A stretch of 64,000 nucleotides of DNA from Silurus meridionalis. Its lineage: Eukaryota; Chordata; Actinopteri; Siluriformes; Siluridae. Every line of letters starts with the position of its first letter. The stretch's first letter is position 1. The notes beneath the pieces are model-generated. The model was not told where the DNA came from. It was given only the letters and a program-made list of their open reading frames with translations, and ran no database searches. The stretch is from the NCBI RefSeq assembly GCF_014805685.1, contig NC_060891.1:4340501-4404500 (forward strand). The letters run 5' to 3'. Both the position numbers and the translations under genes were made by a program. Shown here in pieces: positions 1-14,570 of the stretch.

Positions 1-39
1 AAATTTTCAATGAAATAACTTAAAAAAAGTAATGTGTGT

Positions 40-575
40 CCAACATTGCTTATTTTATATAAAACACACGTTTTGATTTTTACTTAAATAAAAAAGCATA
101 GACAAAAATGATGGCACCCACAACCTAATATTCTGTGTCACAACCTTTAGGAGCAACCACTAAAAACTATTCATTTTTGTAGCTCTCAGGGAGACTTCTA
201 CACCTGCCTACAGGTCTTCTGGCCCACTTTTTTTTAATGAGCACATTCCTCCCCAGTTCAAAAGGAGCATTCTTCAGACTGCATGTTTCAACTCTATCCA
301 GAGATACTGATAAGATTCAGATCAGGGCTCATAGGAGACCACTTTAAAATACTGGGAGCTGTATTTTAGCTGTATGTTTCATTCATTATCCTGTTGGAGG
401 AACCATGAGCTGTGACTGAAGCTAGAAGATGGAGCTTTAAGATGAGGGTCAGTATGTTTTACTCCAGAACAGCTTGGAAGTCTTGAAATATTCTTGTGCC
501 CTGCACTGATTCAAAGCTTCTAGTGCCAGACGCAGCAAAGCAGCACCATGACAAAATCAAGCGTTCTCCATTCAT
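40..575 (-). mobile_element. Tc1/mariner transposase remnant, degenerate
   Basis: The plus strand reads as the reverse complement of a decayed Tc1-family transposase region. Recognisable phrases include the sequence around 'ATCAGGGCTCATAG' (about 323-336), 'ATTATCCTGTTGGAGGA' (386-402) and 'CAGACGCAGCAAAGCAGCACC' split over 528-547. I know these from a widespread fish Tc1-like family. No open frame remains, so it is a fossil. Boundaries are approximate and no terminal inverted repeats were located. Confidence 0.55.
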
Positions 576-1814
576 TTGGCATGGGCTTTAGTGCTAATGC
601 GTCAATACTATTTTGCAATACAAAAACCGACATGTTAATTTCTAATTTTGGATTTAAGAGAACAAATGACTCATTTAAATATTAACTTCTCTAAAGGTTT
701 TTACTTCATTTTACCATGACGCTCTTTCTTCTACCCTGGATAATTTTGCTCTCTGTCGGGGGTTTGTGTTTTCTGATAAAGAGGAAACAGTTAGTCGGTC
801 ATGCCATCTCGCAATTTGGGAGGCACTAGCATTATCAGATTAACTCGCAAACAACCACGACTCATTTTCCATGGCTTTAAAGGGAAAGTCAACGATTTAC
901 CCTTTTTTGTTTTGTCTCTTTTTTTTGTTTCACGACACACACCAGCTGCATTAAACTCTAGCCCAGATATCATGCTTGCCATGCTCGTTCACATCTCCAT
1001 AGAAATCACACTTTTTTTATACACCATGAAAAGTTATTTATAAAATTATCTACAAACGTGATTGTGTAACATACCGTTGCCAAACAAGAAATGATGTATC
1101 ATGATATAACTTTTTTAGTTATACTACACTTAATATACCTAAACTTGACACTTGTTTTATTAATTTACTTAATTTTTATCCTTATATAAAATTTTTCATG
1201 TTTAAATGTTAAAAAGCATCGGAAACACAAATATATCAGTCTTACTTTCCCACTGTCTCGTATCTCATTTTAGGGAAGTGTAATTACGGGTGGCTCAATC
1301 CTTCCGTTTTGGTAGTAACCCTGCATTAAAAAGGATTTTCACTCTCCCGTGTGATCGCTAGCTGTTGAATCATTGCTCAGCTGATACCAAAAACAGATTC
1401 AGATGGAAGTGTGCTGGTGCTCTAGCTCCTGCCAGGAGCGAATACTTTGCTTCGTGTACTGTGTGGCATGTTGAGTCACTTGTTTATTGTGAGCTGTAAC
1501 CATAGAGGATGAATACTTGGTCAGCGAACTCATTAAAACGTAGGGGGCTTTTCTTAATAAAGCAAATTTAACAAAACATTTTGGGACAGGGACAGCATTT
1601 ATTATTTCGGAATCAAAAATAGTAAAATACTAGCATGAAATATGTACATAATGTACACAAATTGCAATTTTATGACAAATTTGTATATTATAATCATCTT
1701 AACTTTCAAATTACTATTCTGACAAAAGTAATCAATGTCTAGCACTGATGTCTGCCCTTTAAACCTGTAAGGCAAGAGTGTGTCCTATTTTTGAAAAGTA
1801 TCATATACTTCCTA
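576..1814. other. AT-rich intergenic sequence, nothing recognised
   Basis: Short open frames here have no protein-like composition and no splice-consistent continuation. I see no gene, RNA or clear repeat. Confidence 0.5.
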
Positions 1815-2435
1815 AACAGTACTGTATTTTCCAGACTATAAGCCGCTACTTTTTCCCCACGCTTTGAACCCCGCGACTTAAACAACAAAAAGGCTAATTT
1901 ATGGATTTTTCCTTGGCTTTTCCCGATTTCACAAACTTCAAGACAAAAAACTAAACCCCATAACATTAGACCAATGAAATTGCCGAACGGGTTCAGGGAA
2001 CCAATGAAACTCTTTATATTAAATCAGATGCGCTCCCACTGAATCGGGCTGCGCCACATCATAAATATGGATGATGTTCCGCTGACGTTTGACCTGCCGC
2101 TCACTCGGACTGTCTACAGGAAATACGAATCATTCGTCACTCTGAAAACAACCGGGCATGAAAAAACGCACTTCACCTGTGTTCTGAGCTGCACGGCATC
2201 GGGAGAAAAGCTTCACCGATGGTGATTTTTAAACGCACGACGATGCCAAAAGATAAACTTTTTTTTTGTGAAATGAAGGAGGAAGACAGTGAACAATGAC
2301 GTTCTTGGAAGGCTACTGTTTAGATACAAGTCGTGTTACAGACACTGTCTTTCATTAAAGCCTGTGTAAAGTTCATTAGTTTCAATGTAGACGGCTTATA
2401 GACAGGTGCGGTTTATTTATGTTCAGAATAAAAAT
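1815..2435. mobile_element. Non-autonomous DNA-transposon-like dispersed repeat
   Basis: The left end reads 'TATTTTCCAGACTATAAGCC' (1826-1845) and the right end carries the matching inverted phrase 'GGCTTATAGACAGG'. This pair of ends marks a repeat widespread in fish genomes. The interior is locally GC-richer than its surroundings and has no transposase frame. I cannot assign the superfamily from sequence alone. Confidence 0.5.
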
Positions 2436-4769
2436 CTTTGTCAAATTCAGCATCCCTTTCTACATTTAGTCTTCATTTTCTGTTATAGTAACCGCCACTC
2501 ATCTAAGAAGATTACATTTTGGAGCGTGCTTGTGGAGAATGCTCATTTAGCCACGTGTGTGTTAGTAACATCAGGTTCTGATGTAGGGTGAGGAGAGGTG
2601 AACTGAGGTGCAGTCAACATTACAATTCACCCCCAAGTTGTTCAATAGGGTTGAGGTCAGAGCTCTATAGCAGGATATCTTTCACTCGAAACCATTTATA
2701 ACATATCTTCATGTTATCTTTATTATCATTCTGCAGCAGATTTGTAGTTCAAGTGAAAAAACTGTGACAGTGCAGGAAATTGTTTTTTTACTATAAAACC
2801 CCCTGCAGATCTTGAGACAATAGTCTTTCTGTGGCCCAGTACCAAATGATCCATGGCTCGGTAACAACTTGCACCCCTGTGGTTGGGGACCCTTGTGTCT
2901 AAAGTAAAGGCATTGAAGTCTCAAGTCTTATAAAGTCCAAGTCAAGAGCTTAACTCTTTAAAAGTTCCTAAACAAGTTATAAACTTTCATTCTGGCTATG
3001 TAGTTGGTAGTAAGTTCAATGTTCACCACTTTCTACACTATACAACTATATAATATATTTGAGAAACACATGAGAAACTATTTACATTAAGGGCATCTAT
3101 CTCTGTTCCCTTTCGCATGCAGTGGAACATACTTTGATGCATTTCAAATGGCAAATAAAAGTTTAATATTCTTCTGATATTCTTGAACTTTAATGTGCAT
3201 ATGGACCTGTAGGTAAGGAACTACAATGGGAGCATAGCTACCACATAGTGCCTCAGTTATGAGCAAATGAGCAGTTTTTATTCTTAATATCCAGTGGATT
3301 TGCTTTCTGACAGGCTAAACATTGACTTTGGGAATGATGATTGATGCTGATTTGATGAGAATTAATTGCTTTGTTGGTGAACAAAGAGCAGTTGATTTAC
3401 TGTACACTTTGGCTTTAAAAATAAATCTTTTCAAGTCTTTCCAAGGGGTACGGGCTCAAGTCCAAGTGAACTCACAAGTCATTGATGTCCAAGTCAAAGC
3501 CGTCTTCTTTAATTATGACAAGTAAATTTGTGATTTTGCCCCCCCAACAATGGTTATTGCACAATCAGTTGTAAAGCTGATTGGTTAAGAAACCTTTTGA
3601 ATTTGTATGGTATATTAACATTTAAATAGAATCAGGTCTAATCCCAGGTGGGCAATGGACAAGAGACTGAAAGGGTGTTGATAGACCCGACCCTAGAAAC
3701 AGAACCAAGAAATGTCACTTTCCATCTGTTGAAAGAGTTTGAGTGAGGGTTTGAAATGGAAAAGTGAGGACTAGATAAGTCAGGTTAATTAGTTCTTTTC
3801 ATTTATCACACATTTACTAACAAAATACTCTTTCATGTTTGCCAAGGATATATGTTAGATCTGCCAGAAACACGGATAAGTCTTAAATGTATGAGTGGAT
3901 TACTTGTAACTAAGCAACAAGGTTTTTTCTTAGGTGCTGAGACGGTGTATAAATAGATTCAATTATTTGTATGCATTTTCAAGCTCAGGCTCACGTTATA
4001 CAGCCTGGAAACTTAATGCCACCTATGCATATGCACATCTATTTTCACATGCTGTATATATATATATACACAAGTATGAGAACATGTAAAAAATAAATAC
4101 TCTAATATTGGCATTCATTCAAAAGGGCACATGCTATCAGGTCCAACTCTGTGTAATACATCTTATGTAAATGACCTGAATGCTTCCGTTATTGTCAGAT
4201 TAGAAAATAATAAGTGCTTCATGACTGGAGGCACAATGACAGCACAGCACTGAAAATGTGCTTTCAATGGATGAAAAAATGATTTAATTTGTAAATTATT
4301 CTTAAAAATTCAGCCTAAAACAACAAAAAAGTTTTTCATTTCAATGACATTTTCCAAAATTGTAAAAGATTACACACACATAGTATAGTAATGAAAACAT
4401 TCATAAAACATTTATTCATGGAGAATATAAAAATCTTCCATCACTCCTCTTTAATAGCCAAAAAAGCAGTGGTTCCGATCCACTAAGCTGCATGATGTCT
4501 AGAGCACAGTATTAGTCTGAGACAGTGTAGAAAGCATGGCGTTCTCTCAAAGTGATCGAGTCTCATTTAGACTTAATAGAAAGTTCAACTATAAGTGGAT
4601 GCAGAGCGAGCAGCACAGTGAATGATGCATCGTTTTGTTGCATAGGAGGAACATGAAATGGTTTAGCTGTTATGAGTCATGCTGGTAGATATATAACATT
4701 ATTACACATATTGAAGAAATGTATTTGGAGAAATACACACGATTTTTCAATGAATCAATGGATGATGTC

Positions 4770-4770
<1 letters not shown>
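2436..4770. other. Intergenic sequence with small transposon scraps
   Basis: A Tc1-like scrap is present near 2580-2690 (phrase 'GTTCAATAGGGTTGAGGTC'). The rest is AT-rich, with short non-coding open frames such as 2709-2924 and 3322-3525. No gene is supported. Confidence 0.45.

Positions 4771-4842
<72 letters not shown>
4771..4842. repeat. (AT)n microsatellite
   Basis: This is an uninterrupted alternating AT tract of about 70 bases. The long Ile-Tyr open frames that overlap it on both strands are artefacts of the repeat. Confidence 0.97.
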
Positions 4843-4850
<8 letters not shown>

Positions 4851-4883
4851 TGTATTGAGTCTATATATACAAAAACACATATC

Positions 4884-5600
4884 AGGGCTGTCAACCGGTT
4901 AAAATATTAAATCGTGATTATTATTGCACAATTAACTCGATTTATCGCAACTTAGTCAGAAACATTGTAATTATGGTGTTTTAAATTACTGAAGTTAATT
5001 CATCAGAATCACCAGTAAAATAAATGTTTAGTGATTAAAAATATTTTTTTATTAGAGTTATTATTTTTTTTTTTTTTTATATTTGAGTAAAGAAAGGACA
5101 TCGTGAATAAATGTGTTGCATTGAAAGTTTTAATTTAGCCTTTTTATATTTATTTATTTATATATTTTTTAAAATATATAAATGCAGCGCGCATTTCTGT
5201 TTGACTATTTGTATTAAAAATATACATAAATATAAAAAAAGGTACAATTAAAATACTCAACGCAACTCGCATTTATTCAAGACGTCCTTTCTTTACTCAG
5301 ATATAAAAAAAAATTACTCGAATGAAAAATTCTTTTTAATCATTGAACATCTGTTTTACTGATGCGCCAAGTCTCAAATCAAACACCAAAATCCACCATA
5401 ATTCTTCTTCTTCTTCTTCTATATTGGCGGTTCGCATTCTTAAGCAGAGCATTAGCACCATCTACTGTGGTAATGGATCCGAGACTTATATCCCTATTCC
5501 CTAGACCAAAAAACCACCATGATGACCACGTCCGGCAATTAAATCCGTCCGTGTGGAAACATAGCAAAAGTGATTAAAAAGTTCAGTTTGGTGTCCTGAT
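4884..5600. repeat. Dispersed repeat family A, copy 1
   Basis: It begins with 'GGCTGTCAACCGGTTAAAAT' and contains 'GACGTCCTTTCTT', 'GCGCCAAGTCTCAAATCAAA' and 'CCGTGTGGAAACATAGCAAA'. The same phrases recur at 37368-37880, and partly inverted at 63510-63820. The opening phrase and the 'TTAATCGCGATTAATCGCA'-type core resemble non-autonomous hAT-like elements of fish. That classification is from memory and not proven here. Confidence 0.6.
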
Positions 5601-6204
5601 GATTTTCTTAATTTAAAACACCATAATTTCTTTAAAATATTTACAAGAATATTTTGTCTTCAGCCTTATTATAAGTTAATCGAGAGGGTCTGGTTTGATC
5701 TTTTAAATGGATACAATATCAAATTAGCCTGGAAATGGAATAAAATATCTATGGCGAACGATCAAAAAACGTAAACCTAAAAAAGACCAATATGAGTCTA
5801 CCTCAAGAACCTTGAGCAAAAGAAGGAGGAATTCACATCTTGGGACTATTTAAAAAAATCCACACATGATCAAACCATGAAGCCTGGAGCTGTGAGACAG
5901 CAATGCTACCATGGCACTAAAATGCTACACAAAAAACAAACTAATTTGATAACTAAAGTAATTTATCACTTTTAAAGGACTAGTAACATCCAAGTTCTCC
6001 ATCGGCACCCTACGTTCAAGTAAATCTTTCAGTGATTACTTATAGCCGTGTGGACGCAGATCTGGTGTGCGGCTTCAGTGTCATTCAGTCGTGTACATTT
6101 AAAGCTTAGGTACAGTTTACATATGAATAGGTTTAGGACCTGAAAAATCTACAACATATCATGTGATTTTATTAGTGTATAGTTTAAAGTGTTGCTGACA
6201 GTTA

Positions 6205-6345
6205 CAGTTCCCTCCACTGATATTGGCACTCTGGGTAAATATGAGCGGTGAAGTCTGTGAAAAACTGCCTTACTTGTAAATTTTTTTTTAATAAAGTCTA
6301 AAAAAAAACCCTATTGCAAACAATATTTTATTTGAATAAAACTTA
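6205..6345. mobile_element. Tc1-like terminal fragment
   Basis: The phrase 'CCCTCCACTGATATTGGCAC' (6212-6231) followed by 'GGTAAATATGAGC' matches the end of a Tc1-like fish element that I recognise. Only the end is present and no transposase is visible. Confidence 0.45.
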
Positions 6346-6848
6346 CAAATTAATGGGACCCATAATACTTTGTGCTACTTTCCTTTGCCAAGCTAAGCTC
6401 TGGATCTATATTGCCTGTTGAGGTTGGAGAACACATGGTAAGCGATGTGAAAAGATTCCTCCAGAACTTCTTTGTGTTTTTTATTTAGAGAGAAAAAGAA
6501 GCGGCTATAACGTAAGTGCTAACAGGAACTGTCTTGTCTCTTGGACATTTCACAGTGGAGGTGTTTCATTGATAAATGAAGCTGGGTTTCTGACTTCATG
6601 TTTTGACCCATGTAAAGCACATACAATTTTGTCCTGCTTTTTAAAGACCGCATTGAATGCAGGCTGTGAGGAAGAACGTCACTGGTTGGACATATTAAAT
6701 GTCCACGCTCTGGCAAAAGTGATAAGCCTGGTTAACAAGTTAACAAGTTAACTGGGGCTTGTTTGTGAGAAAAAAATGAAAAATATATAGTGAACAAACG
6801 AAAAAACTGCTGACTAACAGCTCGGCTGATATACGCTTGTCGATCATT

Positions 6849-6895
6849 CAGTTTGCCACAAATGCACCATCAGTTTGCCAAAGATGGTGCATTTG
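6849..6895. repeat. Compact direct-plus-inverted repeat (13-bp hairpin)
   Basis: CAAATGCACCATC (6859-6871) and its exact reverse complement GATGGTGCATTTG (6883-6895) flank an 11-base loop. CAGTTTGCCA also occurs directly repeated at 6849-6858 and 6871-6880. Overlapping direct and inverted copies of this kind are typical of a template-switch event. Confidence 0.85.
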
Positions 6896-7848
6896 AAAAA
6901 AGTGTGTAGCACCAAGACAAGCCTCAAGCTACGCTCAATTAAACAGCTCATCAATGGGGCCAAGCAACTAGAGACTGAAACTAGTGACTTCCTGTAACGA
7001 GTCACTGGCGATCATGTGAAATCTGTGCGTGTCCTGTGACGTGCCGAGGTGAATTACAAAAACAGAAGATCGACTTGCAGCAACGTCCAATAGCAGTGTG
7101 CACATGATCTGACTACCAGTCTGAGTGAAGACTCTTGTCAACTTATATAAATGTATCGAACCAATGGCATTTGAAATACCTCAAATACACTCACTGGCGC
7201 CTCCATGGGTGTAATTACGTAACTTATGGTAAGAATAAGTAAATAAACGAGTCGAAAGGTCTTTCGAGTCACTGGGATGAAGCAAAATGACCACCACTAT
7301 TCTTAGCATTACATGAAATTGTAAATGCATGCATGACATAATGCAAAGCTGTGGGACAATAGGAATAAAACACTTCACGACTGTCTCGACTTGATTTGGT
7401 CAGGGTGTACCTGATGTCCTTCCACTGAATACACCCAATTCATTGTATACACCATGCACACTAACACACTCACTTCCTGGTATTTTCTGTTTTTAAGTAT
7501 AAGGATAATAAAGAATCAGCAGAAACCTACATGGGGGAAAAAACTCTTGACTGACTGCAATGATTAAGGGATTAAACAGAAGAGGTTTGCTGTATTAAGC
7601 AGACAATCAACTTCTCATTCAGGTCGAGCCCCATTTACACACCATCTAGATGTTGATTAATTTCTTATTACAGCATGCCTCAGTAGATGTGCATTATTCT
7701 TTACTGATCAATCAGATCACCTGAGCAGGGAATCTTTTTGACCAGTAGAACATATTAGAATGTAATGCACTTATCATGCAAATGAACCAGGACCTTCTAA
7801 ACCACTATGAAAATATTATGCTTCAACAAAAGTTTCAACATGTAGTCA

Positions 7849-8420
7849 ATGTGTGCTATTTCTCCAGCCACTGTGAAGCATCTGCTTCGTTACTCTGCAT
7901 GCACGCATCATTTGGCACTTGCTAGAGGTGATGGAAAGAAAAGAAAAACAGCAGAAAGCATGATCATCATTTCATCACGCAAAGGGGTTCGGAGCAGAGA
8001 AGATAAAGCTCCTACCCCAGACTCTCCTACACCAGACTGCTGCTGGGTTCCGGCGTCCACAATCCTGAGTCGTGAACTGATTGCAGCTTTGAATTCTCTC
8101 TTCTCCATAAAATCCCGGCAGATAGAGAATCAAGAGCGATTTCCATCTAAAAACGAACAAACAAAACAAAACAAACAAACAAACAAATATAAAACCCCTT
8201 CTCCCTCACCTCTTGAACATCAGCTATGGAATAGAAGGAGCACGCTCAGGCGCATCAGCGGTCTGCCTGGTCCAATCCTATTTCTCTCTCCCTCCTGATT
8301 CAGTGTCTCATTCTCCTTTCACGCCCTCGGCAGGGAGCCTAATTTATTGCCAATTTGCTTATGTCAAGTGTCAGCCCCCCTAGCCAACCCCCCCCCTCCC
8401 CAGACTCCCTGACTTCATTA
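7849..8420. other. Unique, more GC-rich block in a gene-poor region
   Basis: A 149-codon plus-strand open frame (7849-8298) runs through this block. Its product is low-complexity toward the end (Lys/Thr/Gln/Asn-rich, from an AAAC-rich tract) and resembles no family I know. The part at 8230-8400 is pyrimidine-rich with a unique-looking TTATTGCCAATTTGC motif. It could be a conserved non-coding element or a 5' exon of a gene outside the window. I cannot show either. Confidence 0.25.
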
Positions 8421-8510
8421 AAAAAAAATTCCATGATCAATGAGTGTAAACGCAAAGTGATACAGATTTCATTTTTACTTTGGGACCTCGATGTGTAGCA
8501 TCAAATATTC

Positions 8511-8511
8511 C

Positions 8512-8566
<55 letters not shown>

Positions 8567-8578
8567 TAGAAGTATTTA

Positions 8579-8614
<36 letters not shown>

Positions 8615-8655
8615 CAGGCATATATTAGGTAGCAATGGAACATTTTATCCTCAGT

Positions 8656-8686
<31 letters not shown>

Positions 8687-8690
8687 GTAT
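8511..8690. repeat. Compound microsatellite cluster (ATT)n, (CA)n, (TA)n
   Basis: Three simple-repeat tracts lie close together: (TTA)n at about 8514-8567, (CA)n at 8581-8613 and (TA)n at about 8661-8687. Confidence 0.95.
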
Positions 8691-8893
8691 CTGTTACATT
8701 TTTCAGTCACTTCGCCTTTTATAGTATAATATGCAACAAACTAAGTAATTTAAATAATATAAAGATTACGGACTTATTGTGTAGATGATCAGAACGTATT
8801 TAATAGGTTGCCTAGCCTTTAATGCTTTAATAGACGCTTGTGTTTCTTTTGTTTCTATGCAATAAACTAGGCATGAAGATTTATTCTGATATT

Positions 8894-8894
<1 letters not shown>

Positions 8895-8964
<70 letters not shown>

Positions 8965-9250
8965 CTCTTGTAAAACTTGCCAAATTTGTTCTTTACTAAT
9001 TTGAGATTTGTTTCATGAGATCCAGTTCATCACAGAGCAGCTCAATAGGATTTAGATTTGGTGCCATGGCAGGCTTTTCCACGATAGATAACATTTCAGC
9101 TAAATGTTTGCTCTCTAAATGTTTACAGATCTTGGGTGTATGCCTCGTCTTGTTATATTGTGAAGTTGGGTCCTATTAGCTGCAGTCCAGATGGATTTGC
9201 ATGGTGTTGAAGTATGGAATGGAAGCTATTTTGGGTCAGGATTCCTTTCA
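8895..9250 (-). mobile_element. (TA)n tract followed by Tc1-like remnant
   Basis: A (TA)n tract (8899-8957) abuts sequence containing 'ATGAGATCCAGTTCATCAC' and 'GAGCAGCTCAATAGGATTTA', which I recognise as the antisense of a Tc1-like fish transposon. Tc1 elements target TA, which is consistent with the junction. The remnant has no open frame. Confidence 0.5.
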
Positions 9251-10013
9251 CCACGCAACCTACGTGTATATAATGAGTCAGCATGTTATACAAAAGAAAC
9301 AGGAACTTGTGACAGAAACGTGACATATTTATATGTATTTCATCCAAAATCTACTTCCATAATTTAACAGATTGATGCAAGATAAAGAGAGGCAAGAAAT
9401 AGAGAGAACTGTGAACTGAAAGAGTATTTTAAAAAGATACCTACTATGTACCTATGGCAACACATAGTAAATTTAAGAAGTAATTGCTGTATTTAAAGTA
9501 AGCAGCATGTAGAGAGAGTTTTAAAGTTGGAATTGCATACATTAATATTCAGAACTCTGGTGTTCATGGTTAATGTGGGGTGTGGGCTGGAGTTTAGAGG
9601 CATATCAAATCAGACAAGGAGCAATATCATGTCAAGCGCCACTGAAAATCTGATGCAACCACAATATATCCTAATGAAATATACTGTTTGGATTGGATTA
9701 AACAAAAACTCAATAAATATAATTTAAACCCAAATTAAATCCATAAATATCAGGATTTAAAAGTCAATTGAAAGATTTTTAGCATAAAGAACATGTCAGA
9801 GAAGATGGCATCTCAACTGGAGGTCTTGTCTCTCTCACAAACTGATTTTTCATCTAATATAATAACCATTAGGACATAAGTCTCGCATTATTATTTCAGC
9901 CATATAGAGTATTACAGTGCACAGTTTATTAAACAATGTTCCTCCAAAACCAAGTTTGTTTATAAAACCAAACAAATCTACATTAAACTAAATTTGGGGC
10001 AAAGTTGCAAAGA

Positions 10014-10015
<2 letters not shown>

Positions 10016-10064
<49 letters not shown>
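10016..10064. repeat. (GT)n microsatellite
   Basis: Perfect dinucleotide tract of about 24 units. Confidence 0.97.
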
Positions 10065-10329
10065 AGTCCACTCTCTTTATATTAAACAGTCTGATGGCAA
10101 GCTGTAATAGTAACAGAAGTTACACAGAATTACACAATAACACAAAAATAATTATTAAAAAAAAATCTCTTATATCAAATACAATATATATTATGTGCTA
10201 CACAACACTGAGTGCTACTAAGAGCTTGCTTGTTCATTGTTTTTCCCCCCTAAAACAATCAGAACCTTTAATGTTCAACATCAGCCATCCTGTTTCTCCA
10301 AAATAAATCTAAAAAAGAGAGGAATTGAT

Positions 10330-10700
10330 TCAGTCAGAGTTCAGGGCTCCCAGTGAGCACTCCTCCTTACATCCCACCCATGCCTTTGTGAAGCCACTCC
10401 TTTGTCCTTCCTTGGCCCTTTTGACATCGAGATATAATTGGTGATAGAGAGGAGGAAAAAACAAGGGCAGATCAAGGCAGTGAAGAGATTATAGGATCGA
10501 GGTGGATACGGTCGAGGCACACAGAGACACTGAGGCCTTAAACACAGATGACTCTAAGCAACATGCACACTCGACTAAACTCTATCAGTACAATCTCGAA
10601 AAGCACTGGTGGCTACACGGGCAATTAGATTTGGACAGGCTGATTATCTCTGCAGTCTGGGACAAAGAGGGACCAATAATGAGGGACAATTGATAAACAG
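10330..10700. promoter_or_regulatory. Possible conserved non-coding element
   Basis: This is unique-looking, balanced-composition sequence between AT-rich flanks. It has homeodomain-like CAATTA and TAAT cores, 'GACAAAG' and 'ATTGATAA' motifs around 10619-10693, and no splice-consistent reading frame. Such blocks in fish gene deserts are often enhancers. This is inference from appearance only; there is no alignment behind it. Confidence 0.2.
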
Positions 10701-10837
10701 CAGTGTTTTGTTTTTTTGAGGGGCAGACAAATGCATCTGTGTTAACAACTGGCTCTAGATTAGTGGTGCTGGACCAATAAACATGAGAAAAAGGTTCAAG
10801 GTCACATTACAACCAGTTAATAAGAGTAATAGAATAT

Positions 10838-12460
<1,623 letters not shown>

Positions 12461-13960
12461 TTTTAAATCACAGGAAAAGTGCTCAAGGACTGCAAGACTG
12501 AGTATGAAAATAAGGGTAGCACTCAGAGGTTACTTTTTTTGGGCTTCACCCTTTATTTATTATTTAAAGAAGAATTCTCATCTACCTTTGAAACAACGTT
12601 TACAATAAAAGATTATCTTATGTAGTGCTACATGATGCTATCAAGGATTATACATAAAGATGCTGAGAATTAAGGTTATAGCATTTCTATTAATCAATCA
12701 CACCACATTACGAGATGATACACATCTTTGACTTATGTATACTCAAACCTTTAAATTCTGTATAGGCTTGGGATCTTACCTGCATGAATATAGATATGAA
12801 TCCAGAAAATGTTCATCCCCTCTAACACTTTCTTTGTTCAGGCTACATTGAGTGCAGTACATTTCTGTGCTTTATCTTCCTCCATAAGAAAAGTTGTTAT
12901 GTTGCTTTGTGAGCCTCTTCTAGCTCTTCATTCACAAGTCCCACAAAGGACAAGATGAAAAACAAGCCCATTGCATTATCTTGTTTTCCTTCATCCCAGT
13001 ACATGACAAAATATTTCTTGTTTTCATTTCTTGGTGCGAGTTACGAGGTAAAAAGAGATGGAGCATGATGGCAGGAGCATGTATCAACCCAAGTTTCAAT
13101 CTTTGCTGGAGGGCTTTTTGGTTTGTGAATCCAAGCCAAATTTGATAACAAGTAAGCATGGTAACCGTGTTGTTCGTTTCTAGAAGAACGTTTGTTAAAA
13201 CACACTTACCCAAGCTAACCTCAGAAGAAATCCTAAATAAAATCTTAATTTAACTAATTGATTTTTTTTTACTTTCTTGCCTTCTTATCTGCAGGTTTAC
13301 TTGGCCCATGGTTCTATTTGACATAATGCAAGACATCTTGGTGCATTAGTTAAAATATTAAATACAATAAAATGTAAGTAAACTGTACACTAAAATGAGT
13401 CCAGCCAGAACTGTTTATGAACACAAGAGAAAACAAGGCCAGGGTGATTCATATGCAGCCAAGAGTTACAAGATCACAGCAGCAATCAGATACTACATAT
13501 ACAAACAAGTTTCCCAGCAGGAGAAGCAACATGGAAATAAGCCTGTTTATATGCATGAGATTGGCAAGCACTGTAACTGAAATACACTTCAGGACTGAAT
13601 CTTTCCCGAGGTTGCATTCATGATGCGAGATATTCAGCGTAACAAAACAGAAAGTGGATGCTTTTCAGTTACATGATGTAACTTACTGTATGTTTGTTCT
13701 TCATTACTAGCTTTAAAAGTAGCTTTAAAAAGTTATACTTCTTCTTTAATTACAAACCACTCTGTACAGCTGAGCATGGTTCCACATGAACAGCCTAAAG
13801 ATACATGAAGTTACTGAGCAACTCAAGAATTATGAGGATAGATTTGGACTGTAATTAAAATCAACAGTCTGCTACAAGAGCTCAGGACCACAGTTTTGAA
13901 TTTAAGCGCTAATCACTGGAGCACACCTCAACAATGATAAAACAATAATGAATGGACATT
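12461..13960. other. AT-rich intergenic sequence, no gene seen
   Basis: Open frames at 12932-13213 and 13395-13623 lack protein-like composition and homology that I can recognise. No RNA gene is evident. Confidence 0.45.
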
Positions 13961-13974
13961 AGGTTCTACTCAGA

Positions 13975-14570
13975 TGAGGATGGGTTTCCTTTTGAGTCTG
14001 GTTCCTCTAAAGGTTTTTCTGGTTGATACAATCTCATGGGGAGGTTTTCCTTGCCACTGGCACCACTTGCTCATTATTAGGGATTCATTTATAAGGAATA
14101 CATTTATAGGCACTTATCAGTTTTAACTTCATAACGCTTTTACAGGTTTCCAATAGTATACAATTTTGAGATCGAGAGCGAAAAAAAAATAGAGAAATAC
14201 TAAAAGCATTTTAGGATGCTCTCCATATGAACAGCCGAACAATACATGATGTTACTGTGTCTGGTTTGCACTCAAGTCCATGTGTAAACAGTTGCTATAT
14301 TATCAAAATAGATTCAATTTTAATAAATGAGTATCTCTGTATGAGGATAGGTTCCATTTTAAGTCTGGTTCCTCTCAAGGTTTCTTCCTTATACCATCTC
14401 AGGGAGTTGTTCCTTGTCACTATTGGCTTGCTCATTAGAGATAAACTTATAAGGGAATAAACTTATAGGTAATTATATATTGAACCATGATAAACATTTT
14501 AGCTCTGTAAAGCTGCTTTGGGACAATGTTATAAGAGGGATACAAATAAAACTGAATTGAATTGAATACA
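13975..14570 (-). repeat. Two adjacent copies of dispersed repeat family B
   Basis: Two copies, about 13975-14125 and 14335-14560, share the phrases 'TCTGGTTCCTCT' and 'AAGGTTT' and end in 'TTATAAGG'. The second closes with 'AGCTGCTTTGGGACAATG', the reverse complement of the opening of the copies at 48431-48665 and 56478-56665, whose opening reads 'CATTGTCTCAAAGCAGCTTT'. This is a common teleost interspersed repeat with no coding capacity. Confidence 0.6.

Noticed and set aside
4670..4910. Long Ile-Tyr open frames on both strands
   Set aside because: They are translations of the (AT)n tract. The same reasoning removes the open frames at 10016-10306, 28129-28335, 29085-29627, 30637-31065, 31730-31924, 37171-37392, 52077-52319 and 57716-58027.
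7849..8298. 149-codon open frame as a gene
   Set aside because: Low-complexity composition, an AAAC-rich tail, no family resemblance and no splice partners. It is kept only as an unexplained block.
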